Shown here: positions 44,566-53,131 of the stretch, piece after piece
Numbering within the stretch: position 1 is the stretch's first letter
How the letters are laid out: every line of letters starts with the position of its first letter
Program-made: the position numbers and the translations under genes
The notes under the pieces: model-generated
The model's database searches: none
Seen by the model: only the letters and a program-made list of their open reading frames with translations
What the model was told of the DNA's origin: nothing
Assembly (NCBI GenBank): GCA_965213855.1
Contig: CBDCAA010000008.1
Coordinates: 620,001-684,000 of the forward strand
Direction: 5' to 3'
DNA length: 64,000 nt
Source of the DNA: JBBROS01 sp965213855
Lineage (GTDB): Bacteria > Pseudomonadota > Alphaproteobacteria > Acetobacterales > Acetobacteraceae

Positions 44566-45507
44566 TCAGGGACGATCGTCTTGCGGACTTTGCCCGGGCG
44601 TGACCGACAGTGCGCTCCACGTAATCGCAGGCACGACGTCGTTTGCGCAGGTGAAGTCGGCCGTGCCGCCATGATTGATACCGTCCTCGGTATCAGGATC
44701 ATGGTACGTGTTGAACACGTCGATGTAGCCGACCAGGTTGTTCTCTCCGTCAGGCCATAGCGTGTATTGGGTGAACTTACTCGTCCCGTACTTCATGTGT
44801 TCCTCTCGGCCGGTCCACTTCACTGACTTGCCGACTTCCGTCACGGGAGCGAGGATCGGGTAGCCTCCTTCGTAGAACTTGACCCACGGCGTGGCGTCGG
44901 GCTTGCGGAAGAAGATCGCCTGCGCCCAGAAACTCACCCCGTACATCGGATGGTTTCGGATCCCCTCCTTCACGACCGTTCCGGTGCAGGTCCGTTGCAG
45001 CATGGTCTGGAGGATAAGCGACTTGCTTGGATCGTTCGTGATCGTGAAAGGGTTTTTGGGCGGCGCGGGCGTGTATGCAGCCCCCGCCAGCGGATCGTGC
45101 CCATGCCGCAGGACGTAATGGAGCGCGACGTCGAGTTCGGCGCCCGGTGCGCCCGCCGGGAACGGCCGCACGAAGCCGCTGCGGAACACCGCCGTGCCCG
45201 CGGTATCGATCGCGCGTGATCCCGAACTGTCGACCAAATCGGCCATCGCGATATTGCCGTCAGGTTTGACCACCAGGTGGACCGTGACGGTCCCGTCCTC
45301 GCCGCGATTGGCCGCGCTCCTCGGATAGAACGCGTGCACGTCCCACCAGGCCTGCAGCTGTTTCAGGAGGTCGCGGCGGCCTGCGTTCGGCGGCTCCGCC
45401 GGGTTCGTGATGCTGAAGTCTTGGGACCAGGCCGGCGTGTAGCCGGCCGCAGCCGGGGCCAAGACGAACGCCACGGCCGCTGCGGCTGAAACGATCGACA
45501 CCCTCAT
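44566..45507 (-). CDS. secreted protein with TonB-C domain and a unique C-terminal domain (paralogue 2)
   Basis: A 313-residue exported protein with a signal peptide (SIVSAAAAVAFVLAPAAAGYTP). A TonB-C-like domain (QLQAWWDVHAFYPRSAA, GTVTVHLVVKPDG) is followed by a C-terminal domain, residues 174-313, starting CTGTVVKEGIRNHPMYG and ending GTADFTCANDVVPAITW. The two-Cys C-terminal domain matches that of its tandem paralogue and, more distantly, the end of the M56 protein at 46637. GGAG precedes the ATG at 45507 by eight bases. A TTG seven codons upstream is also in frame. It was probably generated by tandem duplication, since nearly all residues near CTG are shared. Confidence 0.7.
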   Translation of the reverse strand: MRVSIVSAAAAVAFVLAPAAAGYTPAWSQDFSITNPAEPPNAGRRDLLKQLQAWWDVHAFYPRSAANRGEDGTVTVHLVVKPDGNIAMADLVDSSGSRAIDTAGTAVFRSGFVRPFPAGAPGAELDVALHYVLRHGHDPLAGAAYTPAPPKNPFTITNDPSKSLILQTMLQRTCTGTVVKEGIRNHPMYGVSFWAQAIFFRKPDATPWVKFYEGGYPILAPVTEVGKSVKWTGREEHMKYGTSKFTQYTLWPDGENNLVGYIDVFNTYHDPDTEDGINHGGTADFTCANDVVPAITWSALSVTPGQSPQDDRP

Positions 45508-45558
45508 CGAGCTATCTCCATCGTTCAAGGTGCGACGAGCCTTCTGCCGCAGAACGTG

Positions 45559-45571
45559 TTACGCCTTGTAG
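45559..45571 (-). promoter_or_regulatory. possible degenerate BlaI-type half-dyad upstream of the TonB-C paralogues
   Basis: Read on the minus strand, CTACAAGGCGTAA resembles the operator CTACAGCATGTAG found before blaI, with a perfect left half and a weak right half. It lies 52 nt before the ATG of the gene at 44566-45507. It is tentative. Confidence 0.25.
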
Positions 45572-45619
45572 CATTACGGAGGATAGACGGAGTGTCGAGT
45601 CGTTTTTGCGGCGGCAGAG

Positions 45620-46594
45620 TCACCCGCCGGTATTCGCTGGGCGGTAGTGCAGCGTCACGACGACATCGGCCGGTCCCGCGAGGGTGCCCGGTGGAAACGG
45701 CGGCAGATGGGCGTTGCGGAACACGGCCAACGCCGCCGCGTCGAGCACGCTCGATCCGGAGCCTTGCACGACCTCGATCGATGTGACCTGGCCGTCGACC
45801 GCGATGTTGATATGGACCCTTACGTTGCCCCCCTCGTTGGTCTGCGACGCCTCTTTTGGGTAGAAGGAGCGCTGGTCCCACCACAGCTTCAGCTTGCCCA
45901 TCCAGGCCGCACCGTTACTCGCTGCACTCGCGGGGCTCGGGGTATTCTGCAGATCGCTCGCGTGTGCTGGCGCTCCTGCCGGGTCGACCAGGGCGCGGGG
46001 TGCCGGAGGCCGCGCGGCCGCGTGCACGGGCGGCTGCGGCGGGTGCGCCTGGATCGCCCGTGGAGCGGGCGGCGGAGGTTTCGGCACAGATGCCGGCGTT
46101 TGCGGCGGTGGCGGGGGTCGCTGGACCGGCTGCGGTAACGAGGCGTCGGCTGCGGGCGTGATTTCAGGCGTTGGCGGCGCTGCTATCGCCGGCGCGGGTG
46201 GCGGGCTGTCGAGTGCCGGCGTTGGCGGCGGGGGCGGCATCTCGGCTTGCTGGACCGGTGAGGCCGTGTCGTCCGGCACGGGCTCCGAACTCGCGGGTGG
46301 CATCGTGGCTTGTCGTACGGGAGCGTCCGGCGCGATCGGTGTCGCCACCGCCTCGGGCGAGGCAGGCCGCTCCGGCGCCGGCTCTGGCGCTTCGACCGCG
46401 ATGAAATCCATCGAGGGCGGCGCCGCGTCGATCGTTGCAAGCGGCGTCGACGGTATCCTGAGCAAGGACACGAAAAGGGTCAGGTGCAAGGCCATCGAGA
46501 GCAAGACCTGCCATCCCAGCGTTTCCCGCCGGCGCAGGCGCACGGACAATCTTTGGCTGCCGTCTGGAAACGACTGAACTGGACTGGGCGACAT
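45620..46594 (-). CDS. tonB: energy transducer TonB
   Basis: A 324-residue inner-membrane protein. After a basic N-terminus, one membrane helix (WQVLLSMALHLTLFVSLL) is followed by a Pro-rich periplasmic stretch of some 180 residues. A C-terminal TonB domain (LKLWWDQRSFYPKEASQ, GGNVRVHINIAVDGQVTSIEVVQGSGSSVLDAAALAVF, PPFPPG) is the same type as in the two secreted paralogues that follow. It transmits proton-motive force from ExbBD to outer-membrane receptors. No exbB or exbD is here. GGAG before the ATG fits the start. The gap to the M56 gene has an ATCAAG/CTTGAT dyad (46603-46625). Confidence 0.85.
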   Translation of the reverse strand: MSPSPVQSFPDGSQRLSVRLRRRETLGWQVLLSMALHLTLFVSLLRIPSTPLATIDAAPPSMDFIAVEAPEPAPERPASPEAVATPIAPDAPVRQATMPPASSEPVPDDTASPVQQAEMPPPPPTPALDSPPPAPAIAAPPTPEITPAADASLPQPVQRPPPPPQTPASVPKPPPPAPRAIQAHPPQPPVHAAARPPAPRALVDPAGAPAHASDLQNTPSPASAASNGAAWMGKLKLWWDQRSFYPKEASQTNEGGNVRVHINIAVDGQVTSIEVVQGSGSSVLDAAALAVFRNAHLPPFPPGTLAGPADVVVTLHYRPANTGG

Positions 46595-46636
46595 CTCGCT
46601 CCATCAAGCGGCCAAGCGCCTTGATCGCCCCTTGGT

Positions 46637-48343
46637 CTAGAGGGACGCGCTTGGCCTACCGCATTCGAAATCGATGGTTCCATAGGTGCCGTGGGTCGTG
46701 CCGGTCATGTGGGTCATGCCTCGCGGCAGCGTTGTCACGACGGTGGTCCGAACAGAGATCCGCTCGACTTGTAAGCCACTCAGCGTCGCTCGGGTTCGCG
46801 CACCGAGGAACAGCTTCAGCCAAGGCGTGCCATCCGCCTCCTGGAAGTATTTTGCCTGGACGAAGTCGATCGATCCATCGGGGTGAAGGCCTTCCGGCCG
46901 TGGCAGGTAGACCCCTGTGCAGGACGGTTCCTCGGCTCGGCTGGCCAGAGCCGCTTCGCCGGCGGACGGTTGGCCCGTTCCTGGGGAGGCGGGCGGACCG
47001 TCGGCGCCGGCTGTCGCGCCAAAGCCGTTCGCGGCGCCCCGCCCATTGGTGCCGCGCGGCGCCGGGCTTGCGGCGGTCAGCCCGGCAGCTTTGAACGAGC
47101 TCTCATGGCCGCCCTGGTCCCGTGAAGTGCGTATCGGCTGCACCATGGCGCGCGACGGGGGCGAAGCGAGCGGGTTCCTGATCGTCGGACGCGCAGTCGA
47201 CGGTGCCGCCGCCCGCAGCGCCGGGGCGACCGGTGGCATCGCTGCCCGGGCCGGCACGGGAGGCGGCAGTGCCTGGAACGCGGCTTCGGTCAGAGAGACT
47301 TCTTCAAACCGTGGTTCGGGCCGCTCGACCGCCGGCGGCGCGGAGTGCGGGGCGGTAAGGGCCGCAGCCGTCGGCGATCCCTGCTCGGCTGACAGGACCG
47401 GTGCCAGCGGCGGCACGGCGTTCGGACCCGAGCTGGCAGCGACGATCGCAAGGCCCGCCGCTCCAACGGCGAGGAGCCATTGCTGGACTGGGCCTGCGGG
47501 GCTCGTCGTCCAGCGATCCGAAAGGATCCGTTCGATCCGGCCGGTCAACGTCGCCGGGCGCGCCATCGCCAGCCCCCGCAACAGCGGACCCGAGCGACGG
47601 CCCATTTCGAGCAAAACCTCGGCGTAGCCAGGGCGATCCCCGGTGGCCGCCATTGCCTGGTCGTCGCTGGCCAGTTCGGCAAGCGCCGCCAGCCGGCGAT
47701 GCAGCCACCATGACAGCGGGCTGAACCAGAACACCGCCCGGTTGACTTGAGACACCAACAGCATCGCAAAATCCCCGCGTGCGATGTGTGCACGCTCATG
47801 GGCGATGACGGCCCGCCGCATGGCCGACGGCCAGTCCGCGACATCCGCGGGCAGCAGGACGACATTGGCGATCGTCACAGGTGCCGCGATCTCGTTGCTG
47901 ATCCGGACCCGGGTGGCCGCTGCCCAGTCCGCATGGACGGGCGTCGCCTTTCCCAGCACCCTCAAGGACAGGACGATCCCGACGGCAATCCGGAGCAGCA
48001 GGATCGCGCCGATCAGCAGGTATGCGGCTTCGAGCCAGGGGACGATATCAACGGGCGTCTGCGCGTCGTCGATGCCTGCGGGCGTGAGCGCCTGCGGCAC
48101 GGGTCCTTGCCGCCGTGGGTGGGCGGCCTCGATCGACGCGGCCGCGGGAACACTTGGCAGGACGGCCAACCGGAGCGGGGTCGCCCATTGGAGGGCCGGC
48201 ATGGCGAGCGACGCGCCAAGGACGACCGTCCATGCGAGCAGACGCAGCTGCGGCCGCTTGATGCGGAGGAACCCGAGGCCGAGCTGGACGACGGCAGCCA
48301 GGATCAAGGTCCGGAGCGCCGCCTGTCCCACGACCTCGAGCAT
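46637..48343 (-). CDS. M56 family (BlaR1/MecR1-like) membrane metalloprotease with a novel C-terminal periplasmic domain
   Basis: A 568-residue protein. The N-terminal half has four predicted membrane helices (near residues 8-25, 36-52, 105-130 and 285-302). The zinc-protease motif is HERAH (182-186), with a downstream Glu in LAELASDDQA. The extracytoplasmic C-terminal part is Pro/Ala-rich. It ends in a folded domain (last 94 residues: CTGVYLPRPEGLHP, AKYFQEADGTPWLKLF, GTIDFECG) instead of the penicillin-binding domain of BlaR1. It would cleave the BlaI repressor when its sensor domain is triggered. GTG at 48346 overlapping the blaI stop is an alternative start. Confidence 0.78.
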   Translation of the reverse strand: MLEVVGQAALRTLILAAVVQLGLGFLRIKRPQLRLLAWTVVLGASLAMPALQWATPLRLAVLPSVPAAASIEAAHPRRQGPVPQALTPAGIDDAQTPVDIVPWLEAAYLLIGAILLLRIAVGIVLSLRVLGKATPVHADWAAATRVRISNEIAAPVTIANVVLLPADVADWPSAMRRAVIAHERAHIARGDFAMLLVSQVNRAVFWFSPLSWWLHRRLAALAELASDDQAMAATGDRPGYAEVLLEMGRRSGPLLRGLAMARPATLTGRIERILSDRWTTSPAGPVQQWLLAVGAAGLAIVAASSGPNAVPPLAPVLSAEQGSPTAAALTAPHSAPPAVERPEPRFEEVSLTEAAFQALPPPVPARAAMPPVAPALRAAAPSTARPTIRNPLASPPSRAMVQPIRTSRDQGGHESSFKAAGLTAASPAPRGTNGRGAANGFGATAGADGPPASPGTGQPSAGEAALASRAEEPSCTGVYLPRPEGLHPDGSIDFVQAKYFQEADGTPWLKLFLGARTRATLSGLQVERISVRTTVVTTLPRGMTHMTGTTHGTYGTIDFECGRPSASL

Positions 48344-48720
48344 CACTTGCCGCCTTTCGCGGTCTCGATCCGCTCGGCCAGCAGCTTAAGCGTTTGCGGA
48401 TCGAGCATGCGCGCATCGGCCATGCCGACGAGCACTTCCTCCACAGAGCCGTTGCAGAACCAGGCGACGATGCGCTTCACGGCTTTGGCGGCGACGTCCT
48501 GGCGGGCCTCGGCAGCGCGGAACATGAAGGTCCGGCCATCGACGGTGTGGGTGACATACCCCTTGCTCTCCAGGCGTCGGAGAACGGTGCGCACCGTTGA
48601 CTCTTTCGGCTTGCGGACCAAGCGCTCCCGGACCTGGTCGGCCGTGACCTCGCCCATCTCCCACACGAGCTGCATGACCTCCAGTTCCAACTCGCCGAGG
48701 TCAGGCTTCGAGCTGCTCAT
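48343..48720 (-). CDS. blaI: BlaI/MecI/CopY family transcriptional repressor
   Basis: A 125-residue winged-helix repressor. The N-terminal DNA-binding domain is visible as LGELELEVMQLVWEMGEVTADQV, then ESTVRTVLRRLESKGYVTHTVDGRTFMF. The C-terminal helices carry the dimerisation region. It overlaps the M56 protease gene by 1-4 nt, the usual blaI-blaR1 arrangement. The target operator is probably the palindrome at 48740-48754. It is not known what signal opens the circuit; no beta-lactamase is nearby. Confidence 0.87.
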   Translation of the reverse strand: MSSSKPDLGELELEVMQLVWEMGEVTADQVRERLVRKPKESTVRTVLRRLESKGYVTHTVDGRTFMFRAAEARQDVAAKAVKRIVAWFCNGSVEEVLVGMADARMLDPQTLKLLAERIETAKGGK

Positions 48721-48739
48721 GGTGCATGGCCCTGTCTAT

Positions 48740-48754
48740 GCTACAGCATGTAGC
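48740..48754. promoter_or_regulatory. palindromic operator of the BlaI-type repressor
   Basis: GCTACAGCATGTAGC is a perfect 6-bp inverted repeat around a 3-nt centre. It contains the TACA/TGTA core known for BlaI/MecI sites. It ends 19 nt before the blaI start codon, where a bound repressor would block the promoter of blaI itself (autoregulation). Confidence 0.65.
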
Positions 48755-48830
48755 CCTGGCGGCTGACCGGAGGCAAGCGATACCCTCAGCCGGTCCGCGG
48801 TGTCGGCGGCATCGGGTTGCTCGCGTTGCC

Positions 48831-49574
48831 TCAGGTATCGCGGACTGCCGCGACACCGGGCTTCGTCGCGACGAGATATCCCGCGATGCCCAGCGCGATC
48901 GCCTCGGCGCGGAACGGCCCGGCGACGTCGAGACCAGCGGCGCGGAACACCTCGACGTAGGTGGCCACACCCGGGAAGTCGGCGACCATCGCGGCGCCGC
49001 CGGGCTTGAGCACGCGGGCGATCTCCCGGCAGGCGGCGTGGCGGTCGGCCGTCGGCTCGATGTTGTGGAGGCAGAGCACGCTGAGAACGGCATCGATGCT
49101 GGCGTCGGCCAGGTTGAGGGTGCGGGCGTCGCCGGTGACGACCTGCACCCGTTCGGCCACCCGCTCGATGCGGGCATTGCTATGAAGCCGGTCTGGCGTG
49201 TTGCCTGTCAGGTCCTTGCCGCTCCAGAGATCGAGTGCGATGACCCGGCCGGCCGGCACGCGGTGGGCCGCGCCGAGCGCCATCAGCCCGCGGCCGGCGC
49301 CGATGTCGAGGACGACCTCGTCGCCGCCCCAATCGCGTTGGCGGAGCAGGTGGTCGCGCAGGCGCTGCTTGCCGAGGAAGGAATAGAGCAGCATCGAGCT
49401 TCCGAGCGCGAGGAGCACGGCGGCGGCGACGGACAGCGGCCAAGCGACCAGACGTATCGGGCCGTCGATCATGGCCAACACGGCGGTGGCCGTGGCGACC
49501 AAGACGAGGGATCCACCAAGGAACCCGGCCACGACCCAAGGGGCATCGAGGCCGTAGGCAGGGCGTCTCCTCAT
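48831..49574 (-). CDS. SAM-dependent methyltransferase with an N-terminal membrane anchor
   Basis: A 247-residue protein. Two hydrophobic helices (residues about 13-35 and 42-64) are followed by a class I SAM fold: VVLDIGAGRGLMALGAA (motif I), GRVIALDLW, VQVVTGDARTLNL, IDAVLSVLCLHNI and LKPGGAAMVADFP. It would methylate a membrane-associated acceptor or a small molecule, which cannot be specified. It is divergent from blaI in neither direction of control: it lies upstream of blaI on the same strand, 110 nt away. No other gene seems coupled to it. Confidence 0.7.
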   Translation of the reverse strand: MRRRPAYGLDAPWVVAGFLGGSLVLVATATAVLAMIDGPIRLVAWPLSVAAAVLLALGSSMLLYSFLGKQRLRDHLLRQRDWGGDEVVLDIGAGRGLMALGAAHRVPAGRVIALDLWSGKDLTGNTPDRLHSNARIERVAERVQVVTGDARTLNLADASIDAVLSVLCLHNIEPTADRHAACREIARVLKPGGAAMVADFPGVATYVEVFRAAGLDVAGPFRAEAIALGIAGYLVATKPGVAAVRDT

Positions 49575-49987
49575 CTCCGATCAGGCCGGCATCGGCAGCG
49601 CCAAGCCGGGATAGGCCGTCTGGCCGGCGGTCGGCTCGCTCTGGCCGCTGTCCGAGGGGCTGGCGAAAACCGGCGGCCCACTCGGCCGGCAGTGCACGGC
49701 CCCGCATGGGCATTGTCCCCTGAACGCCATCACCCGACCCCTTTTACTGTTCCTAAACGCATACGTTCAGGAATGCGGCCGGCCGTCTCATCCGTCAAGG
49801 GCCGCCGCAGGTGACGTCGCCGAAGCCAAGTTGGGCGCTCGCAGGGCCTGTCCAACATCCAGCTCCCGCCCGCCGTCGACATCGAGGCGATCCGGGCCGC
49901 CCTGCCCGTACGCGTGGCGCGCGGTGTTGCGCTGTTCATGCGACTATACGCCGCGCCTGGTAGGGCCAGCCGACCGAAGGAGATATC
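49575..49987. other. 413-nt intergenic region with a dyad
   Basis: I see no supported gene here on either strand. The clearest element is an inverted repeat, TTCCTAAACG (49750-49759) and CGTTCAGGAA (49764-49773), with a 4-nt centre and one mismatch. It could be an operator for the acetyltransferase gene at 49988 or a weak terminator. The rest is GC-rich without recognisable elements. AAGGAG at 49977-49982 is the ribosome-binding site of that gene. Confidence 0.5.
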
Positions 49988-52540
49988 GTGTTCCGACAAG
50001 CCCAGACTGGCGGGTTCCGTGCGGAGGCGCTGTTCAAGCCCCGGAGCGTGCTGCTGCTCGGCGCCGCGACGGCGCTGGGCCAGGCGATCGCGGCGAACAT
50101 GGCCGGCTTCAACGGGACGCTCCACACTGCCGAGCTGGACGCCAACCCGTTCCCGCCGGCCGACCTGGCGGTGCTGGCCTGCTCGCCGGAGCAGGTGGCA
50201 GACGCACTGGCGGCGCTCGGACGCGCGGGCATCTGCGCCGCCATTTGCGTAACGCCAACGACTGGATTGGCCGAGGCCGCGCAGGCGGCCGGGGTAAGGG
50301 TGCTGGGGCCGGCGTCGTTCGGGATCATCGTGCCCGCCCTGGGGCTGAACGCGTCCACGGCCCATGTCCCGGTGCTGCCGGGCAAGGTGGCGCTGGTGTC
50401 GCAGTCCGCGGCGCTGTGCCGGGCGGTGTTGGACTGGGCGGCGCCGAACGGGGTCGGCTTCAGCCACGTGGTCGGCACCGGCGGCAACGCGCTGACCGGC
50501 TTTTCCATGGTGCTCGACTGGCTGTCGCGCGATCCCGGGACCGGCGCCATCCTGCTCGACATCCGCACCATCCGCGACCGCCGGTCGTTCATCGCCGCCG
50601 CCCGCGCCGCGGCCCGGCTGCGGCCCGTGGTCGCGATCCGCGCGGGCGGCCGGCTGACGGACCCGACCGGCCGGGCGGACGCCGTGTTCGACGCGGCGCT
50701 GCGCCGTGCCGGCGTGCTCCGCGTGACCGGGCTCGCGAACTTCCTGGGTGCCGCCGAGGTGCTCACCCGCGCCCGCCCGCCGCGAACGGACACGCTGGCG
50801 ATCGCAACCAACGCCATCGGCCCCGGCCGCATGGCCGCCGACGCCGCGCTGACCGCCGGCGTACCCCTGCTGCAGCTGGACGCCGTCGCGCGCACGCTGC
50901 TCGGCCTGCACCTGCCGGAGGGGCCCAGCGACCCCGGCATCGTCTGGACCGGGGCCGAGCGCCCGACCCGCGTGGCCGACGCGGTCGCGATGCTGGCCGG
51001 GCTGAAGGAGGTCGGCGGCATCGTCGCGGTGCTCGCGCCGACCGGCCCGGCCGACACGGCGGCGGTCGAGGCACTTGCGGCCGCCCGCCCCAGCCTGCGC
51101 GTGCCCCTGCTTGCCTGCGTGCTGGGCGAAACCACCGGCGCGCCACACCGCCGCACGCTGGCCGACGCCGGCCTGCCGGTGTTCGCGACCCCTGAATCCG
51201 CCGTGCGCGCTTTCGCCCAGCTTGTCGAGCAGCGCCGTGCCCGCCTGGCCGCGGCCGAACTGCCGCCCCGCCGCGTGCTCCGCCTGGCGCCCGACCATGC
51301 CGCCGTCGCCCGCATCCTCTCGCAGGTGCGGGCCGACGGCCGCACCGGCCTGGCGCAGGACGAGGCGCTCGCGGTGCTGTCGGCGTATGGCCTGCCGGTG
51401 CTGCCCAGCCGTGCGGTGCAGACGGCCGAGGACGCCGCGGCCGCCGCGGCGATGCTGGGCTTCCCCGTGGTCTTGAAGCGCCGCCGCACCGCGCGGCCGG
51501 ATGGGCGCGGCCCCGGCGGCATCGTCATCGGCCTGCCTGATCCCGACGCCGTGCGCCGCAACGCGGAGCGGATGACGCCCGCCGAGTTGGGCTTCCTGGT
51601 GCAGCGCCAGGCCGGCCGCGCGCGGGAGCTGCGGATCACCGTCGGCGACGACACGTTGTTCGGCCCGGCGATCGGCTTCGGCCTCGGCGGAACCGCCGCC
51701 GACCTGCTGGACGACGTCGCGTTCGAGCTGCCGCCCCTGAACCTGGTTCTCGCCCGCGGGCTGATGGCGCGGACCCGGGCAGCCGGGCTGCTGCGGCCGC
51801 TACGGGACCAGGCCGCCGCCGATGAGGACGCGGTCGCGGACGCGCTGGTCCGCATCAGCCAGCTCGTGCTCGATCATCCTGAGATCGCGGCCATCGATGT
51901 CAACCCGCTGTTTGCCGACGCCGAAGGCGTGTCCGCCGCCGACGCCTGGATCGGCCTGCGCGCGCCCGGCGAGCACGCAGAGCTTGCCATCGCCGCCTAC
52001 CCGCAGGAGCTGGCCCGGCCCTTCGCCGCACAGGGCCGCTCCGGCGCGCCAGAGGCCCTGTTGATCCGCCCGATCCGTCCGGAGGACGCCGAGGCCCACG
52101 CCGCCCTGTTCCGCCGGCTCAGCCCCGAGGACATCCGCTATCGCTTCTTCAACGTCCTGCGCGAGCTTCCAGCCGAGCAGATCGCCCGCATGACCCAGAT
52201 CGACTACGAGCGCGAGATGGCCTTCGTCGCGGTGCGCGAAGCGACCGGGGAGACGGTCGGCGTCGCTCGGCTGATCCACGAGGCGGGAACATCGCATGGC
52301 GAGTTCGCCATCGTCGTCGACGCCGCGATGAAGGGCAGGGGCCTCGCCCGCCGCCTGATGCAGGACCTGATCGACTGGGCCAGCAGCACGGGGATGACGG
52401 AGATCATCGGCGAGGTCCTGGCCGAGAACGCGCCGATGCTGGCCTTCATGCGCAAGATGGGCGCCACCATCCGCCGCCTCCCGGAGGAGCCGGACGTGGT
52501 CGAAGCGGTCATCCCGGTCCCGCCGGGGCGACCGGGCTGA
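49988..52540 (+). CDS. protein lysine acetyltransferase Pat/PatZ-like (ACS-NDP-type plus GNAT)
   Basis: An 850-residue protein starting at GTG, with AAGGAG five bases upstream. Residues about 10-460 resemble the CoA-binding and ligase domains of NDP-forming acyl-CoA synthetases. Residues about 470-680 are an ATP-grasp-like domain (GFPVVLKRRR, IAAIDVNPLFAD). Residues about 690-845 are a GNAT domain (IRPIRPEDAEAHAALFRRLS, ARLIHEAG, KGRGLARRLMQDLIDWA). In the ligase part the SHTG-type segment with the phosphorylated His is shortened to RLTDPTGRADAV. This is expected of Pat enzymes, which acetylate Lys in acetyl-CoA synthetase. Cofactor regulation cannot be deduced. Confidence 0.83.
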   Translation: MFRQAQTGGFRAEALFKPRSVLLLGAATALGQAIAANMAGFNGTLHTAELDANPFPPADLAVLACSPEQVADALAALGRAGICAAICVTPTTGLAEAAQAAGVRVLGPASFGIIVPALGLNASTAHVPVLPGKVALVSQSAALCRAVLDWAAPNGVGFSHVVGTGGNALTGFSMVLDWLSRDPGTGAILLDIRTIRDRRSFIAAARAAARLRPVVAIRAGGRLTDPTGRADAVFDAALRRAGVLRVTGLANFLGAAEVLTRARPPRTDTLAIATNAIGPGRMAADAALTAGVPLLQLDAVARTLLGLHLPEGPSDPGIVWTGAERPTRVADAVAMLAGLKEVGGIVAVLAPTGPADTAAVEALAAARPSLRVPLLACVLGETTGAPHRRTLADAGLPVFATPESAVRAFAQLVEQRRARLAAAELPPRRVLRLAPDHAAVARILSQVRADGRTGLAQDEALAVLSAYGLPVLPSRAVQTAEDAAAAAAMLGFPVVLKRRRTARPDGRGPGGIVIGLPDPDAVRRNAERMTPAELGFLVQRQAGRARELRITVGDDTLFGPAIGFGLGGTAADLLDDVAFELPPLNLVLARGLMARTRAAGLLRPLRDQAAADEDAVADALVRISQLVLDHPEIAAIDVNPLFADAEGVSAADAWIGLRAPGEHAELAIAAYPQELARPFAAQGRSGAPEALLIRPIRPEDAEAHAALFRRLSPEDIRYRFFNVLRELPAEQIARMTQIDYEREMAFVAVREATGETVGVARLIHEAGTSHGEFAIVVDAAMKGRGLARRLMQDLIDWASSTGMTEIIGEVLAENAPMLAFMRKMGATIRRLPEEPDVVEAVIPVPPGRPG

Positions 52541-52645
52541 TCAGGGAGCCCCCCGGGATCACTCGCGATAGCTTCGGGTTCTGCGGAAGCCGTTTGCCGC
52601 CAGCGCCGCTCGTGCCGTCGGCGACACGGGGAGCACCTTGTCGCG

Positions 52646-53131
52646 TCAGGCGGCCGCGGCAGCCTGCAGCAGCCCGAGCGCGTGCAGCACGGTCGCCTGA
52701 CGCACGGCCGCGCGGTCGCCGGGGAAAACCACCCGCTCGGCGACCGGCTCGAGCCCTGTTACAGCCAGGCCGAACCAGACCGTGCCGACCGGCTTCTCGA
52801 CCGTGCCGCCGCCGGGCCCGGCCACGCCCGTCACTGCCACCGTGACATGCGCGTCGGACCGCTCGAGCGCGCCCGCGGCCATCGCTGCCGCCACGGCCTC
52901 GCTCACCGCCCCGTGGGCCTTGATCACGGCCGGATCGACCCCCAGCATCGCCGTCTTGGCCGCGTTCGAGTACGTCACGAAACCACGGTCGACGACGTCC
53001 GAGGAGCCCGCGATCTCGGTCAGTGCCCCCGCGATCAGCCCGCCGGTGCAGCTCTCGGCCGTCGCCACCATCCAGCGCCGCTGCCGCATCGCCTCCAGCA
53101 CCTCCCGTGCCGCCGCATCCAACTCCGTCAT
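52646..53131 (-). CDS. pncC: nicotinamide-nucleotide amidohydrolase, CinA C-terminal family
   Basis: A 161-residue stand-alone CinA-C domain. The catalytic serine is in TAESCTGGLIAGALT. GSSDVVDRGFVTYSNAAKTAMLGV, AVTGVAGPGGGT and KPVGTVWFGLA are conserved. It deamidates NMN to nicotinate mononucleotide in pyridine nucleotide recycling. The ATG overlaps the pgpA stop by 4 nt (ATGA), making it the third gene of the slt-pgpA-pncC operon. Length is normal. Confidence 0.88.
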   Translation of the reverse strand: MTELDAAAREVLEAMRQRRWMVATAESCTGGLIAGALTEIAGSSDVVDRGFVTYSNAAKTAMLGVDPAVIKAHGAVSEAVAAAMAAGALERSDAHVTVAVTGVAGPGGGTVEKPVGTVWFGLAVTGLEPVAERVVFPGDRAAVRQATVLHALGLLQAAAAA

